From Propioniciclava coleopterorum (GTDB lineage Bacteria > Actinomycetota > Actinomycetes > Propionibacteriales > Propionibacteriaceae): a stretch of DNA of 64,000 nt. The stretch is from positions 2,746,722 to 2,810,721 of the forward strand of contig NZ_CP049865.1 of assembly GCF_011393335.1 (NCBI RefSeq). The letters are read 5' to 3'. The position numbers and the translations under genes are program-made. Below are positions 8,422 to 17,341 of this stretch, one piece after another (positions within the stretch are counted from its first letter, which is position 1; every line of letters begins with the position of its first letter). The notes beneath the pieces were generated by a model. It saw only the letters and a program-made list of their open reading frames with translations, had not been told where the DNA came from and did not search any database.

Positions 8422-9590
8422 TCACGGCTCCACCACCCTCACGTCGCCGGCGGAGAGCCGGACGTTGATCGTCAGGGTCGGGGCGTCGGGGACCTCGGTG
8501 CGGCGCCACGAGTCGTGGATGTTGAAGCCCTCGGCGCTCGACCCGGGGGTGGCGATCTCGCCGGCGTCCACCCAGGTGTTCACCACGACGTTGCCGGTCG
8601 CGGGCACCACGACGGTGACCTCACCCAGCATCATCGAGTACTCGACCTCGGAGTCCGCCAGCACCGGCGTCGTGGTGTAGTCCAGCAGGTGCTCCCCGAT
8701 GGCGAGCTCTGCGGCGCCGACGGCGATCGGGCTGGGCGTGGAGTTGCTGATCATCAGCCGCTGCGGCGAGGCGCCGCCGACCACGGTCGTGACGAGCAGC
8801 CCGGCGGTGAGCAGTCCGGTGAGGACGGTCACGGTCGCCAGCAGCGGCGGCCGGCCGAGCGCCGCCCGCGACGGGCGCGCCGACCACACCAGGGTGAGCG
8901 CCAGCACCGCGAGGGAGGCGCTGGCCCAGGCCAGCGGCGGGACGGTCACGCCGAGGCTGCCGAGCGCGCCGCACGCGAACCACACCGCGCCGACCCCGAC
9001 CAGGACGCCGAACCAGCTCCGCCGGCCGTGGCGGCGGTGCACCGAGCTGCCCACCACGTCGGACGGGGCGCTGTAGAGGCCGTGGGGGTCGGGGTCGTCG
9101 TACTCAGGCGCCCAGTCCACCGGACGGCCGGCGTCCACGTTGGCGAGCCGCTGCTCCCACGCACGGGCGAGCCGCTCGAACGGGGTGCGGGGCTCGAAGA
9201 CGGGCTGCGGCGGGGGCGTGCGCCGCCGCGAGCCGTTGCGCAGCAGCAGCCACACGATCAGGAGCAGCACCAGCGGGCCGGGGCCCGAGCCGGTGAAGAC
9301 GCCCCCAGCGTCAGGGAGGCGGCCAGCACCACGATCACCAGGGCGGTCGGCGACCACGTCCGGGTGAAGGGGAGCCACTGCCGCAGCGGCTCGACCCCGG
9401 TCTCGCGCGAGGGGGTCAGCCCCCAGAGCACGAAGTAGCCGAGGATCGCGACGCCGCCGGTCACGACGGCCAGCAGCGCGAAGCCGATGCGGACCAGGAG
9501 CGGGTCGAGCCCCGAGGACCGCGCGAGCGCACCGCAGACGCCGCCGATCTTGGCGTCGGCGCGGTCGCGCACCAGGGGCTGCAGGGTCAT
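8422..9590 (-). pseudogene. PspC-domain membrane protein (apparent frameshift)
   Basis: The gene starts at ATG 9590 with a PspC domain (AKIGGVCGALARSSG, then a helix ending FVLWGLTP). It runs through TALVIVVLAASLTLG and then breaks; the remainder is in another frame from FTGSGPGPLVLLLIVWLLL to the stop at 8422. Adding one base to the C5 run at 9302-9306 joins the halves as SLTLGGVFTG, giving about 389 residues. The C-terminal part has a hydrophilic linker, several more membrane helices and an extracytoplasmic beta-rich tail resembling adhesin-like domains of PspC partners. CAGAAT lies 6 bases before the ATG. Probably intact in the organism. First gene of a minus-strand operon divergent from the PspC kinase. 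Confidence 0.75.
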
Positions 9591-9596
9591 GTGTCC

Positions 9597-9602
9597 ATTC
9601 TG
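9597..9602 (-). promoter_or_regulatory. -10-like element of the PspC-protein operon
   Basis: CAGAAT on the minus strand, 6 bases before ATG 9590, in the 102-bp divergent intergenic region shared with the sensor kinase. Confidence 0.4.
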
Positions 9603-9680
9603 TCGAGTCCCGCGGCCGGAACCGTCAGGGAAGCACCCCTGGCCACCCTGGTCCGGGATGGGGGACGGGGCGGCGTCCCC

Positions 9681-9686
9681 TAGGCT
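9681..9686 (+). promoter_or_regulatory. -10 element of the PspC-kinase operon
   Basis: TAGGCT, 6 bases before ATG 9693. It supports ATG 9693 over the internal ATG 9708 and predicts a leaderless mRNA. Confidence 0.55.
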
Positions 9687-9692
9687 GAGGCC

Positions 9693-10966
9693 ATGGTGCA
9701 GGGGGAGATGGCGGTTCCTGAGACCGTCGACGCACCGGCACGCCGCCTCGTGCGTCCCCTCGAGCGCGCCCAGATCGGCGGCGTGGCCGCGGGGCTCAGC
9801 GAGCACACCGGCCTGTCCGTGTGGGTGATCCGGGGCGTGTTCGTGCTGCTGGGCGCCTGGCAGCTCGTCGGGGTCGCCGCCTACCTCGCGCTGTGGCTCG
9901 TCATCCCCCCGGCGACGGCGCAGCACGCCGCCCCCGGCGTGGACGCCGCGTCGCGGCGCGGCATGCGCGAGCAGGCGGAGCACCGCCCCCTCACGATGCC
10001 CGCGACCTGGGGCAGCTCGCCGCGTTCGGGCTGGTGTGGCTCGGGCTGCTGTGGCTGGTCCAGCTGCTGGGCTGGGGGCTGTCCGCCCGCCCCCTGGGCA
10101 TCGCGCTGCTGGTGGCCGCGTCCCTGGCGCTGGTCTGGTGGCAGGCCGACCGGGCCGGCGGCACCGCGCGGGAGGCGGCGCAGGGCCTGCGCGGCTGGGC
10201 GCGCTCGCTGGCCGCGCACTGGACGACCGTGCTCGCCCACGTGATGGCCGCCCTGTGCCTGGCCGGCGCCGTGCTGCTGATCGTCACCGAGGCCCCCGCG
10301 TCGGCGCCCACCCTCCTGATCGCGCTGGTGCTGCTGCTCACCGGCCTGGCCCTCATGGCGACGCCGTGGGTCCTGCGCGCCCGGCGCGCGCTCGCGCAGA
10401 TCCGCGAGGAGAAGCTGCTCTCGGACGCCCGCGCCGACCTGGCGGCGCACCTGCACGACTCGGTGCTGCAGACCCTGGCCCTCATCCAGCGCCAGTCGGA
10501 CAACCCGCGGGAGGTGCTGCGGCTCGCCCGCCGGCAGGAGCGCGAACTGCGCGAGTGGCTGTACGGCGCCGACGAGCAGGCGGCGACGCTGCGGGCCGCG
10601 CTGCTCGAGGCCGCCGGCGACCTGGAGGACCTGTTCCCCGTCACCGTCGAGACCGTCACCGTGGGGGAGGACCCGGAACTGTCGCCGGCCCTGGCCGAAC
10701 TGGTCAAGGCGGCGCGCGAGGCCATGACGAACGCCGCGAAGCATTCGGGCGCGGCGGTCGTGGACGTCTACGCTGAGGTCGGTGAGGATCTCGTCGAGGT
10801 CTTCGTCCGGGACCGTGGCCGAGGCTTCGACCTCGACGCGATCGCCGAGGACCGCCACGGCGTCCGCGGGAGCATCCTGGAGCGGATGGGTCGGCACCAC
10901 GGCACGGCCCGCATCACGTCGAATCCCGACCGTGGCACGGAAGTGAGCTTGGAGATGAAGCGATGA
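9693..10966 (+). pseudogene. PspC-domain sensor histidine kinase (apparent frameshift)
   Basis: A HisKA_3-type sensor kinase with an N-terminal PspC domain (IGGVAAGLSEHTG, helix VIRGVFVLLGAWQLVGVAAYLALWLV), three or four further helices, phosphoacceptor His in AHLHDSVLQTLALIQRQ, and an ATP-binding domain with AREAMTNAAKHSG (N box) and DRGRGFDL (G box). The frame breaks after EQAEHRP; adding one C to the C5 run at 9986-9990 restores EHRPPHDARDLGQL and a protein of about 424 residues. Its stop overlaps the ATG of the response regulator (ATGA), so the two form a two-component system. Architecture resembles LiaS/EsrS-type envelope-stress kinases of Gram-positives. Probably intact in the organism. 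Confidence 0.82.
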
Positions 10967-11649
10967 GTGAGCAGACCCCCGAACGCCCGACCGCGCCCGA
11001 GGCGTCCAACCGCCAGCGCCGGGTCGTGGTGGTGGACGACCACGCGATGTTCCGCAGCGGCGTCAAGCACGACATCGGCCCGTACGTGACGATCGTCGGC
11101 GAGGGCGAGGACGCCCCGACCGCCGTCGAGGCCGTGCTGCGGACCGACCCCGACGTGGTGCTGCTGGACGTGCACCTGCCCGGCGGGGGCGGCATCGAGG
11201 TCATCAAGCAGGTGCACGCCAAGAGCCCCGAGGTGAAGTTCCTGGCCGTGTCGGTCTCGGACGCCGCCGAGGACGTCATCGGCGTGATCCGCGCGGGCGC
11301 CCGCGGCTACGTCACGAAGTCGATCTCCGCCCCGGAACTGGTCGAGGCCATCGGGCGCGTCGCGGACGGGGACGCCGTGTTCAGCCCGCGGCTGGCCGGC
11401 TTCGTGCTGGACGCCTTCTCCGGCGCCATCGACATCGCCTCGATCGACGAGGACCTGGACCGGCTCTCGCAGCGCGAGCGCGAGGTGCTGCGCCTGATCG
11501 CCCGCGGCTACGCCTACAAGGAGGTGGCCAAGGAGCTGTTCATCTCGATCAAGACCGTCGAGACCCACGTGAGCAGCGTGCTGCGCAAGCTGCAGCTGTC
11601 CAACCGCCACCAGCTCACCCGCTGGGCCACCGACCGCAAGCTGGTGTAG
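10963..11649 (+). CDS. NarL/LuxR-family response regulator
   Basis: A 228-residue DNA-binding regulator, partner of the upstream PspC-kinase with which it overlaps by ATGA. The receiver domain has acidic residues in VVVDDHAMF and phosphorylation site Asp69 in VLLDVHLPGG; the C-terminal helix-turn-helix is LSQREREVLRLIARGYAYKE through KTVETHVSSVLRKL. It probably controls the divergent PspC genes and an envelope-stress regulon, by analogy with LiaR/VraR; that target set is inference. A strong intrinsic terminator follows. Confidence 0.93.
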   Translation: MSEQTPERPTAPEASNRQRRVVVVDDHAMFRSGVKHDIGPYVTIVGEGEDAPTAVEAVLRTDPDVVLLDVHLPGGGGIEVIKQVHAKSPEVKFLAVSVSDAAEDVIGVIRAGARGYVTKSISAPELVEAIGRVADGDAVFSPRLAGFVLDAFSGAIDIASIDEDLDRLSQREREVLRLIARGYAYKEVAKELFISIKTVETHVSSVLRKLQLSNRHQLTRWATDRKLV

Positions 11650-11672
11650 TCACCCGGACCCGGACAGACGAG

Positions 11673-11705
11673 AACCCGGCCGGACGCGAGGCGTCCGGCC
11701 GGGTT
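11673..11705. terminator. bidirectional intrinsic terminator
   Basis: Perfect 15-bp stem (AACCCGGCCGGACGC and its complement) with a GAG loop, between the convergent response regulator and GlsB genes. Confidence 0.85.
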
Positions 11706-11759
11706 CGTGCTTGTCAGATCTGCTTGGTCAGACCTTGCTTGTCAGGTCGAGCGGATCGG

Positions 11760-12023
11760 TCAGGCCCGACGCTTGGCGACGAAGCCCCAGATGGCCAGGA
11801 CGATGAGCGCGCCGACGATCGACGTGATCAGGCCCTGGAACGAGAAGATCTCCGAGTAGTTGACGTTGAAGAGCAGGCCCCCCAGGAACCCGCCCAGGAG
11901 AGCGCCGACGATGCCCAGAGCCATGGTGGCGAGCCAGCCGCCACCCTGCGTGCCCGGCATGATCGCCTTGGCGATCGCACCGCCGATGAGACCGATGACG
12001 ATGTAAGCGATGATTGTTCCCAT
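11760..12023 (-). CDS. GlsB/YeaQ/YmgE-family stress membrane protein
   Basis: An 87-residue, three-helix protein of the transglycosylase-associated/GlsB family, often induced in stationary phase or stress. Features are MGTIIAYIVIGLIGGAIAK, the Gly-rich GGWLATMALGIVGALLGGFL, and LITSIVGALIVLAIWGF, with a basic end AKRRA. ATG 12023 is favoured because TAGTAT lies 7 bases upstream. The gene is convergent with the response regulator and may or may not be part of the same stress response. Confidence 0.9.
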   Translation of the reverse strand: MGTIIAYIVIGLIGGAIAKAIMPGTQGGGWLATMALGIVGALLGGFLGGLLFNVNYSEIFSFQGLITSIVGALIVLAIWGFVAKRRA

Positions 12024-12030
12024 AGCCGAG

Positions 12031-12036
12031 ATACTA
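12031..12036 (-). promoter_or_regulatory. -10 element of the GlsB-type gene
   Basis: TAGTAT on the minus strand, 7 bases before ATG 12023; predicted leaderless. Confidence 0.55.
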
Positions 12037-12131
12037 GGTGCGGGTTCGCGTCGACCGCCAGTCACACGCCGATATGACAGGGCCGAATCAGGATCACCCC
12101 GAACAAGTTCAGGGTTTTTGGTCGGGCGATC

Positions 12132-12178
12132 CCGGATGCCCCTGCGACGCGGCGGGGGAGCGGTTCCCCGGCGTCCGG
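12132..12178 (-). terminator. branched hairpin after the phospholipase gene
   Basis: A 9-bp outer stem (12132-12140 with 12170-12178) encloses a 6-bp inner hairpin (12154-12159 with 12164-12169) just downstream of the minus-strand gene. No U tract, as is common in actinobacteria. Confidence 0.4.
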
Positions 12179-12182
12179 ACGG

Positions 12183-13412
12183 TCACAGGAAGTGCCGCAG
12201 CGGCGACAGGATCGCCTCGCTCACCTTCATCGCGATCGAGCGGGTCTGCCATTCCTCCAGCGTCAACTCGATGCAGTTCGACGCGTCCATCTCGAAGATG
12301 CGCTCCATTTCCGCGGCCACGTCGGCGTCCAGGATCTCGGCGTTGATCTCGTAGTTCCCGGTCAGGCTGAGCCGGTCCAGGTTGGCGGTGCCGATCACCG
12401 ACCAGCGGCCGTCCGCGGTGGCGGTCTTGGCGTGCACCATGGCGTCCTGGTAGAGGAACAGGCGGATGCCGCGGCGCAGCAGCGTGGTGTAGAAGCCGCG
12501 CGAGATCCAGTCCGCCACGATGTGGTTCGACTCCGCCGGCACGATGATGCGCACGTCCACGCCGCGGTCGGCTGCCTCCACCAGGGCGTAGGTGAGGTCG
12601 TCGTCGGGGATCAGGTAGGCGTGGGTCAGCCAGATGTGGTCCCGCGCCCGGTCGATCGCCTCCAGGTAGGTGTAGCGGATCGGGTAGACCCCGATGCTCG
12701 GCACGTTGCGGGTGATCCGCACCGAGGACTCCCAGGGACGGTCGGCCGGCTGGGGGAGGGCCCGCTGCCCGCGGCGGGCCATGTTCCAGTAGTCGACGAA
12801 GGCGTTCGCCAGGTCGGCCGCGGCCGCCCCGCGGATGCGCAGGTGGGTGTCGCGCCAGCGGGTCGCGTACAGCGAGCCGAGGTTGTAGCCGCCCAGGAAC
12901 GCCGTGGTGCCGTCCACGACGAGGATCTTGCGGTGGTTCAGCCCCGGGCTGCGGAACGACAGCGGCCCCCGCGCCCCGGTCCAGGGCCGGTGCCGCAGCA
13001 CGTGGATGCGCGGGTCGAACCGGAAGAACTTCTGCGGCACGACCAGGTTCGCGAACACGTCGTAGACGACGTGCACCTCGACGCCGCGGGCGGCGGCCTC
13101 GGTGAGCGCGCGCTTGAAGCGCTGCCCGACCCGGTCGCCCTTCCAGATGTAGGTCTCGAGGAAGATCGTGTGCTCAGCGGCGTCGATCGCCGCGATCATG
13201 TCGTCGTAGAGGTCGCGGCCCTTGGTGTAGACGCTGAGCAGGTCCTCCCCGGCCGGGAGTTCGCGCGGCGGGGTGCTGGGGAAGCGCACGTGCCCGCGGT
13301 GACGCTTGCGGCGGCGGTCCACCACCATGAGCGCGGCGATCGTGCCGGCCTGCGCGGCGGCCAGCGCCGCCAGGCTCACCTTCGCGGCCGTCCGCACCCG
13401 CCCCAACACCAT
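12183..13412 (-). CDS. phospholipase D-like / cardiolipin synthase-like protein
   Basis: A 409-residue protein with two HKD phosphatidyl-transfer motifs: LNHRKILVVDGTTAFLGGYN near residue 160 and MVHAKTATADGRWSVIGTAN near residue 335. An N-terminal hydrophobic segment (KVSLAALAAAQAGTIAALMVV) anchors it to the membrane. This layout fits a ClsA/ClsB-type cardiolipin synthase or a related phosphatidyltransferase; the exact reaction is not certain. ATG 13412 is supported by TACAGT 7 bases upstream. It is divergent from pcrA. Confidence 0.88.
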   Translation of the reverse strand: MVLGRVRTAAKVSLAALAAAQAGTIAALMVVDRRRKRHRGHVRFPSTPPRELPAGEDLLSVYTKGRDLYDDMIAAIDAAEHTIFLETYIWKGDRVGQRFKRALTEAAARGVEVHVVYDVFANLVVPQKFFRFDPRIHVLRHRPWTGARGPLSFRSPGLNHRKILVVDGTTAFLGGYNLGSLYATRWRDTHLRIRGAAAADLANAFVDYWNMARRGQRALPQPADRPWESSVRITRNVPSIGVYPIRYTYLEAIDRARDHIWLTHAYLIPDDDLTYALVEAADRGVDVRIIVPAESNHIVADWISRGFYTTLLRRGIRLFLYQDAMVHAKTATADGRWSVIGTANLDRLSLTGNYEINAEILDADVAAEMERIFEMDASNCIELTLEEWQTRSIAMKVSEAILSPLRHFL

Positions 13413-13419
13413 GCACGTC

Positions 13420-13425
13420 ACTGTA
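13420..13425 (-). promoter_or_regulatory. -10 element of the phospholipase D-like gene
   Basis: TACAGT on the minus strand, 7 bases before ATG 13412; predicted leaderless. Confidence 0.55.
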
Positions 13426-13476
13426 GTGGCGCCGCCGCGACGGCGCGGGTGGGAGGCCCGCTCCGACCGCGGGAGG

Positions 13477-13482
13477 TAGCCT
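13477..13482 (+). promoter_or_regulatory. -10-like element of pcrA
   Basis: TAGCCT, 9 bases before ATG 13492, the longest spacing in this set. GGGAGG overlaps the same region, so a leadered mRNA is also possible. Confidence 0.4.
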
Positions 13483-13491
13483 GGGACGGCC

Positions 13492-15969
13492 ATGACTGAC
13501 CTCCCCGATCTCTTCACGTTCGACGCCGAGCCGGCGCGCCCCGCCCCCGTCCCGACGGCGGCCGCGCAGGTGGGCGAACCGCCGCGCCGACGCGAGGGGA
13601 AGGCCCGTCGGGCGTCGCCCGAGGAACTGCTCGAGGGGCTCAACCCGCCGCAGCGCGAGGCCGTCCAGCACGAGGGGTCGCCGCTGCTGGTCGTGGCCGG
13701 AGCGGGCTCGGGGAAGACCCGCGTCCTGACCCGCCGGATCGCGTGGCTGATCGGCCAGCGCGGCGTCCACCCCGGCTCGATCCTGGCGATCACCTTCACC
13801 AACAAGGCGGCCGCCGAGATGCGGCACCGCGTCGAGGATCTGGTCGGCAACCGGGCCCGCCTCATGTGGGTCTCCACGTTCCACTCCGCCTGCGCCCGGA
13901 TCCTGCGCACCGAGATCGACCGGTTCGGGATGTCGAAGTCGTTCTCGATCTACGACGACACCGACTCCAAGCGGCTGATGTCGCTGGTGCATCGCGACCT
14001 GGGGCTGGACTCCAAGCGCTACCCGGTCCGCGGCGTCATGAACGCCGTGTCGGACTGGAAGAACGAACTGGTCGACCACGAGAGCGCCGCGCGGGACGCC
14101 GTGGGGGCCGAGGCCGTCCACGCCGAGGCCTACGCGGAGTACCAGCGCCGCCTGGTGGCGGCCAACGCGCTCGACTTCGACGACCTCATCATGACGACGG
14201 TGCACCTGCTGCAGGCGTTCCCCGACATCAAGGAGAAGTACCGCCGCAGGTTCCGGCAGGTGCTGGTCGACGAGTACCAGGACACCAACCACGCCCAGTA
14301 CGCGCTGATCCGGGAGTTGTGCGGCGAGGGGGCCCGCGACGAGGGGCAGGTCGAGGCGCCCGAACTGATGGTCGTCGGCGACTCCGACCAGTCGATCTAC
14401 GCGTTCCGCGGCGCCACGATCCGCAACATCCTCGACTTCGAGGAGGACTTCCCCGGGGCGGGCACCATCCTGCTGGAGCAGAACTACCGCTCCACGCAGA
14501 CCATCCTGACCGCGGCCAACGCGGTGATCGAGCGCAACGAGGGGCGTCCGGCCAAACGGCTGTGGTCCGACGCGGGCGACGGCGAACTGGTCGTGGGGTA
14601 CGTCGCCGACACCGAGCACGAGGAGGCGCAGTTCATCGCCTCGGAGATCGACCGGCTCGTCGACCAGGGCATGCACTACTCCGACATGGCGGTGTTCTAC
14701 CGGACCAACGCCCAGTCCCGCGCCTTCGAGGAGGTGTTCATCCGCGTCGGGCTGCCCTACAAGGTGGTCGGCGGCGTCCGCTTCTACGAGCGCAAGGAGA
14801 TCCGCGACGCGATCGCGTACCTGCGCGCGATCGCCAACCCCGCCGACGACGTGAGCGTCCGCCGCATCCTCAACGTCCCCAAGCGCGGCATCGGCGACCG
14901 TGCCGAGGCCGTGGTGGACGCCTACGCGGCGGAACGCCGACTGCCGTTCGGGGTCGCGCTGGACCAGGTGGCTGACATCCCCGGCCTCGCCCCGCGCTCG
15001 GCCAAGCAGCTTGCCGGCTTCGCCGCGATGATGGCCGAGCACCGCCGCCTCGTGGCGGAGGGCGTGAGCGCCGACCAGATCCTCGCCTCGATCCTCAACG
15101 ACTCGGGTTACCTCGACGAGTTGACCGAGTCGAAGGACCCGCAGGACCAGACCCGTCTGGAGAACCTCATCGAGTTCGTCAGCGTGGCGGGGGAGTTCGT
15201 GGCCGCTGCGCACACCGAGGACGTGGGCCCCGGCACCTCGGGGCTGCTGCCGGTCGAGTCGGCCGAGCCGCCCGAGGAGGACGCCGACGGCGGCGCGCTC
15301 ACCCTGGGCTCGCCCGAGCCCGACGACTCGCTGGCGGCCTTCCTGGAACGGATCGCCCTGGTCGCCGACTCCGACCAGATCCCGGACGCCGACGCGGACG
15401 ATCGCGGCGTGGTGACCCTGATGACGCTGCACACGGCCAAGGGCCTGGAGTTCCCGGCGGTGTTCCTGACCGGGTTCGAGGACGGGATCTTCCCGCACAT
15501 GCGGGCGATGACCGACCCGACCGAGCTCGCCGAGGAGCGCCGGCTGGCCTACGTGGGCATCACACGCGCCCGGGAGCGGCTGTACCTGACGCGGGCGACC
15601 GTCCGGGTGATGTGGGGCCAGCCGCAGTACAACCCCCAGAGCCGCTTCGTCGACGAGATCCCGACCCGGCTCCTGGACTGGCGGCGGCTCGGCAGCAGCG
15701 TCGGCTCGTGGTCCAGCGGCGCCCAGCGCCGCAGCGACCAGTCGTGGCGCTCCACCGTGGGCTTCGGCTCCAAGGCGCCCGCGCCCAAGGTGGCGGCCGC
15801 GCTGTCGATCGGCGACCGCGTCCTGCACACGACGTTCGGCATGGGGACCGTCACCGAGACGGCGGGGCCGGCGACAACCTCAAGGTCGTCGTGGACTTCG
15901 GCTCCTCGGGGCAGAAGAAGCTGTCGGTCAAGCACGCGCCCATGGAGAAGCTCTAGCGAGGTTCGGTGA
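13492..15969 (+). CDS. pcrA: ATP-dependent DNA helicase PcrA/UvrD (late frameshift)
   Basis: Superfamily 1A 3'-5' helicase used in nucleotide excision repair and replication-fork clearance. Motif I is AGAGSGKTRVLTRRI, Ia ITFTNKAAAEM, II VDEYQDTN, III GDSDQSIYAFRGA, IV EQNYRSTQTIL, V TLHTAKGLEFPAV and VI YVGITRARERL, all in normal order. As read, the frame runs to 15969 but its last 35 or so codons are nonsense: after VTETAG the expected tail GDNLKVVVDFG lies in another frame, ending at 15956. One extra base in the G4 run at 15864-15867 gives VTETAGAGDNLKVVVDFG and an 821-residue protein. Very likely intact in the organism. Confidence 0.93.
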   Translation: MTDLPDLFTFDAEPARPAPVPTAAAQVGEPPRRREGKARRASPEELLEGLNPPQREAVQHEGSPLLVVAGAGSGKTRVLTRRIAWLIGQRGVHPGSILAITFTNKAAAEMRHRVEDLVGNRARLMWVSTFHSACARILRTEIDRFGMSKSFSIYDDTDSKRLMSLVHRDLGLDSKRYPVRGVMNAVSDWKNELVDHESAARDAVGAEAVHAEAYAEYQRRLVAANALDFDDLIMTTVHLLQAFPDIKEKYRRRFRQVLVDEYQDTNHAQYALIRELCGEGARDEGQVEAPELMVVGDSDQSIYAFRGATIRNILDFEEDFPGAGTILLEQNYRSTQTILTAANAVIERNEGRPAKRLWSDAGDGELVVGYVADTEHEEAQFIASEIDRLVDQGMHYSDMAVFYRTNAQSRAFEEVFIRVGLPYKVVGGVRFYERKEIRDAIAYLRAIANPADDVSVRRILNVPKRGIGDRAEAVVDAYAAERRLPFGVALDQVADIPGLAPRSAKQLAGFAAMMAEHRRLVAEGVSADQILASILNDSGYLDELTESKDPQDQTRLENLIEFVSVAGEFVAAAHTEDVGPGTSGLLPVESAEPPEEDADGGALTLGSPEPDDSLAAFLERIALVADSDQIPDADADDRGVVTLMTLHTAKGLEFPAVFLTGFEDGIFPHMRAMTDPTELAEERRLAYVGITRARERLYLTRATVRVMWGQPQYNPQSRFVDEIPTRLLDWRRLGSSVGSWSSGAQRRSDQSWRSTVGFGSKAPAPKVAAALSIGDRVLHTTFGMGTVTETAGPATTSRSSWTSAPRGRRSCRSSTRPWRSSSEVR

Positions 15970-16020
15970 CGGGCGGACGTGGCCGGGAAAGGACCGGGCA
16001 GGCGCCCGCCGGACATGCGT

Positions 16021-16054
16021 CGGCCCCGGCGTCCTGAGCGGACGGCCGGGGCCG
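16021..16054. terminator. bidirectional intrinsic terminator between pcrA and the M23 peptidase gene
   Basis: A 9-bp stem CGGCCCCGG / CCGGGGCCG, extended inward by GTCC/GGAC, lies between convergent genes. Confidence 0.75.
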
Positions 16055-16067
16055 GGTGCGTGCGGGG

Positions 16068-16964
16068 TCAGCGTCCCTTGGCCAGCCAGGGGGCGGGGTC
16101 GCTGTTGACGCCGTTCTCGTAGACCGAGAAGTGCAGGTGGGGGGCGGTGGAGAGGCCCGTGTTGCCCACGGTCCCGATGCGCTGGCCCTTCTTGACCGTC
16201 GCGCCGGCGCTGATCTCCAGCGAGTTCATGTGCAGGTAGGACGTCTCCAGCGCCACGCCGTCGACCTTGCCGTGGTCGATGCGGACGTTGTTGCCCGAGC
16301 CGCCGTTGTAGCCCTCGGCGGCCTTGGTGACCGTGCCGTCGGCGACGGCGTAGATCGGGGCGCCCAGCGCGCCGCCGATGTCGGCGCCGCCGTGCAGGCG
16401 GCTGTAGTGCAGGATCGGGTGCATCCGCATGCCCCACGGGGAGACGATGCCGCCCTCGGTGGGCCAGAAGAACACCTGCGACTTGATGCGCTCGTTCTCG
16501 GCGTCGATCGCGGTGGTCGTGGAGGTCAGCGACGCGCTGCGGGCCTCGGCGGCGACGGCGGTCTGCGCCTGGGCGACCTGCTCGCCGACGTTCTCCAGGC
16601 CGGCCGCGCGCTCGGCGACGGCGGTCTCGACGGTGGTCTCGATCTCCTCGCGCAGCGTGTTGCGGTCGGTCTGCGAGCCGCGGACGGCGAAGGCGTCGGT
16701 GGTGCCGGGACGGGCGGTGGTGTCCGCGGCGGGGGTGGCGTCCACGACCGCGGGGTTGTTCGCGGCGATCGCGCTGGTCGCGACGCCCGGCGTCACGACG
16801 GCCAGCAGGCCGACCACGCCGGCGGCGCCGAGGGCGATGCCGCCGCGCAGGAGGCGGTTCGGGGTGGCCTTGCGGCGGGGGAGCGAGGAGCCGTCCAGGA
16901 AGGCCGCGTCGGGATCTTCGATGGCGCACCGTGGCTGGTAGGAGCCGGGGAGCGAACGTGCCAC
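16068..16964 (-). CDS. M23-family metallopeptidase, membrane-anchored
   Basis: A 298-residue exported cell-wall hydrolase. The N-terminus is cytoplasmic and basic (LPRRKATPNRLLRGG), followed by one hydrophobic segment near residues 37-60 (GIALGAAGVVGLLAVVTPGV), a charged helical stretch and a C-terminal lysostaphin-like domain. The zinc site is visible as LHGGADIG and HLHFSVYENG. It cuts peptide cross-links in peptidoglycan. GTG 16964 was chosen because AGGAAAGG lies about 8 bases upstream. The 5' region (16965-17075) is unusually AT-rich; TAACTT on the minus strand at 17035-17040 is a possible -10, giving a leader of about 65 bases. Confidence 0.87.
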   Translation of the reverse strand: MARSLPGSYQPRCAIEDPDAAFLDGSSLPRRKATPNRLLRGGIALGAAGVVGLLAVVTPGVATSAIAANNPAVVDATPAADTTARPGTTDAFAVRGSQTDRNTLREEIETTVETAVAERAAGLENVGEQVAQAQTAVAAEARSASLTSTTTAIDAENERIKSQVFFWPTEGGIVSPWGMRMHPILHYSRLHGGADIGGALGAPIYAVADGTVTKAAEGYNGGSGNNVRIDHGKVDGVALETSYLHMNSLEISAGATVKKGQRIGTVGNTGLSTAPHLHFSVYENGVNSDPAPWLAKGR

Positions 16965-17341
16965 GCGTGGAGCCTTTCCTGAGAAAATCTGACTGCCCGT
17001 GCGGGGGTCGTTCCACGCCTGAGCAACAGGAACAAAGTTAGCAGTTCTTAGATGTTTCTCAGAAATCTTCTCAGGTTGTTGCCGCGGGTTGGCGGGAGGG
17101 TTTCTCGGCCCGCGCGGCCCGGTGGGGTGCCCCCGGACCACGGGTCGGCCGGGTGTTCGGTGCGGCGCCCCCGGCGCGAGGTCACGGTGGGTGTCGTGCG
17201 TCCCCCGGCCGCGTCGGGGCGACCTCGGCAACCCGGTGGAGGGCGTAGCCCGCCGCCGGACGCGCGTTGGCCGTGGGTCCCCGGGGCGGTAACCTCCGAA
17301 CCGTGCCGCACCGACGCCGCACGATGACAAGGACGGAGAGC
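16965..17341. other. divergent intergenic region between the M23 peptidase gene and sucC
   Basis: This 377-bp gap has no convincing gene. The peptidase side is AT-rich with an inverted pair CCTGAGAA / TTCTCAGG about 85 bases apart in the predicted leader. The sucC side has TAACCT at 17290-17295 as a possible -10, giving a leader of about 40 bases. I looked for a c-di-AMP (ydaO-type) riboswitch, which precedes some cell-wall hydrolase genes, and did not find its conserved blocks. Confidence 0.4.

Noticed and set aside
12183-15828. 884-codon frame opposite pcrA and similar long frames opposite guaA, purH, metG and gltransferase genes
   Set aside because: Arg/Gly/Ala-rich translations with no motif; shadows of the real genes.
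17052-17327. 91-codon frame between the peptidase gene and sucC
   Set aside because: Basic low-complexity translation, no ribosome-binding site, lies across the divergent promoter region.
16965-17341. ydaO-type c-di-AMP riboswitch upstream of the M23 peptidase gene
   Set aside because: The conserved riboswitch blocks could not be found; only a short CTGCTAAC-like string resembles part of the motif.
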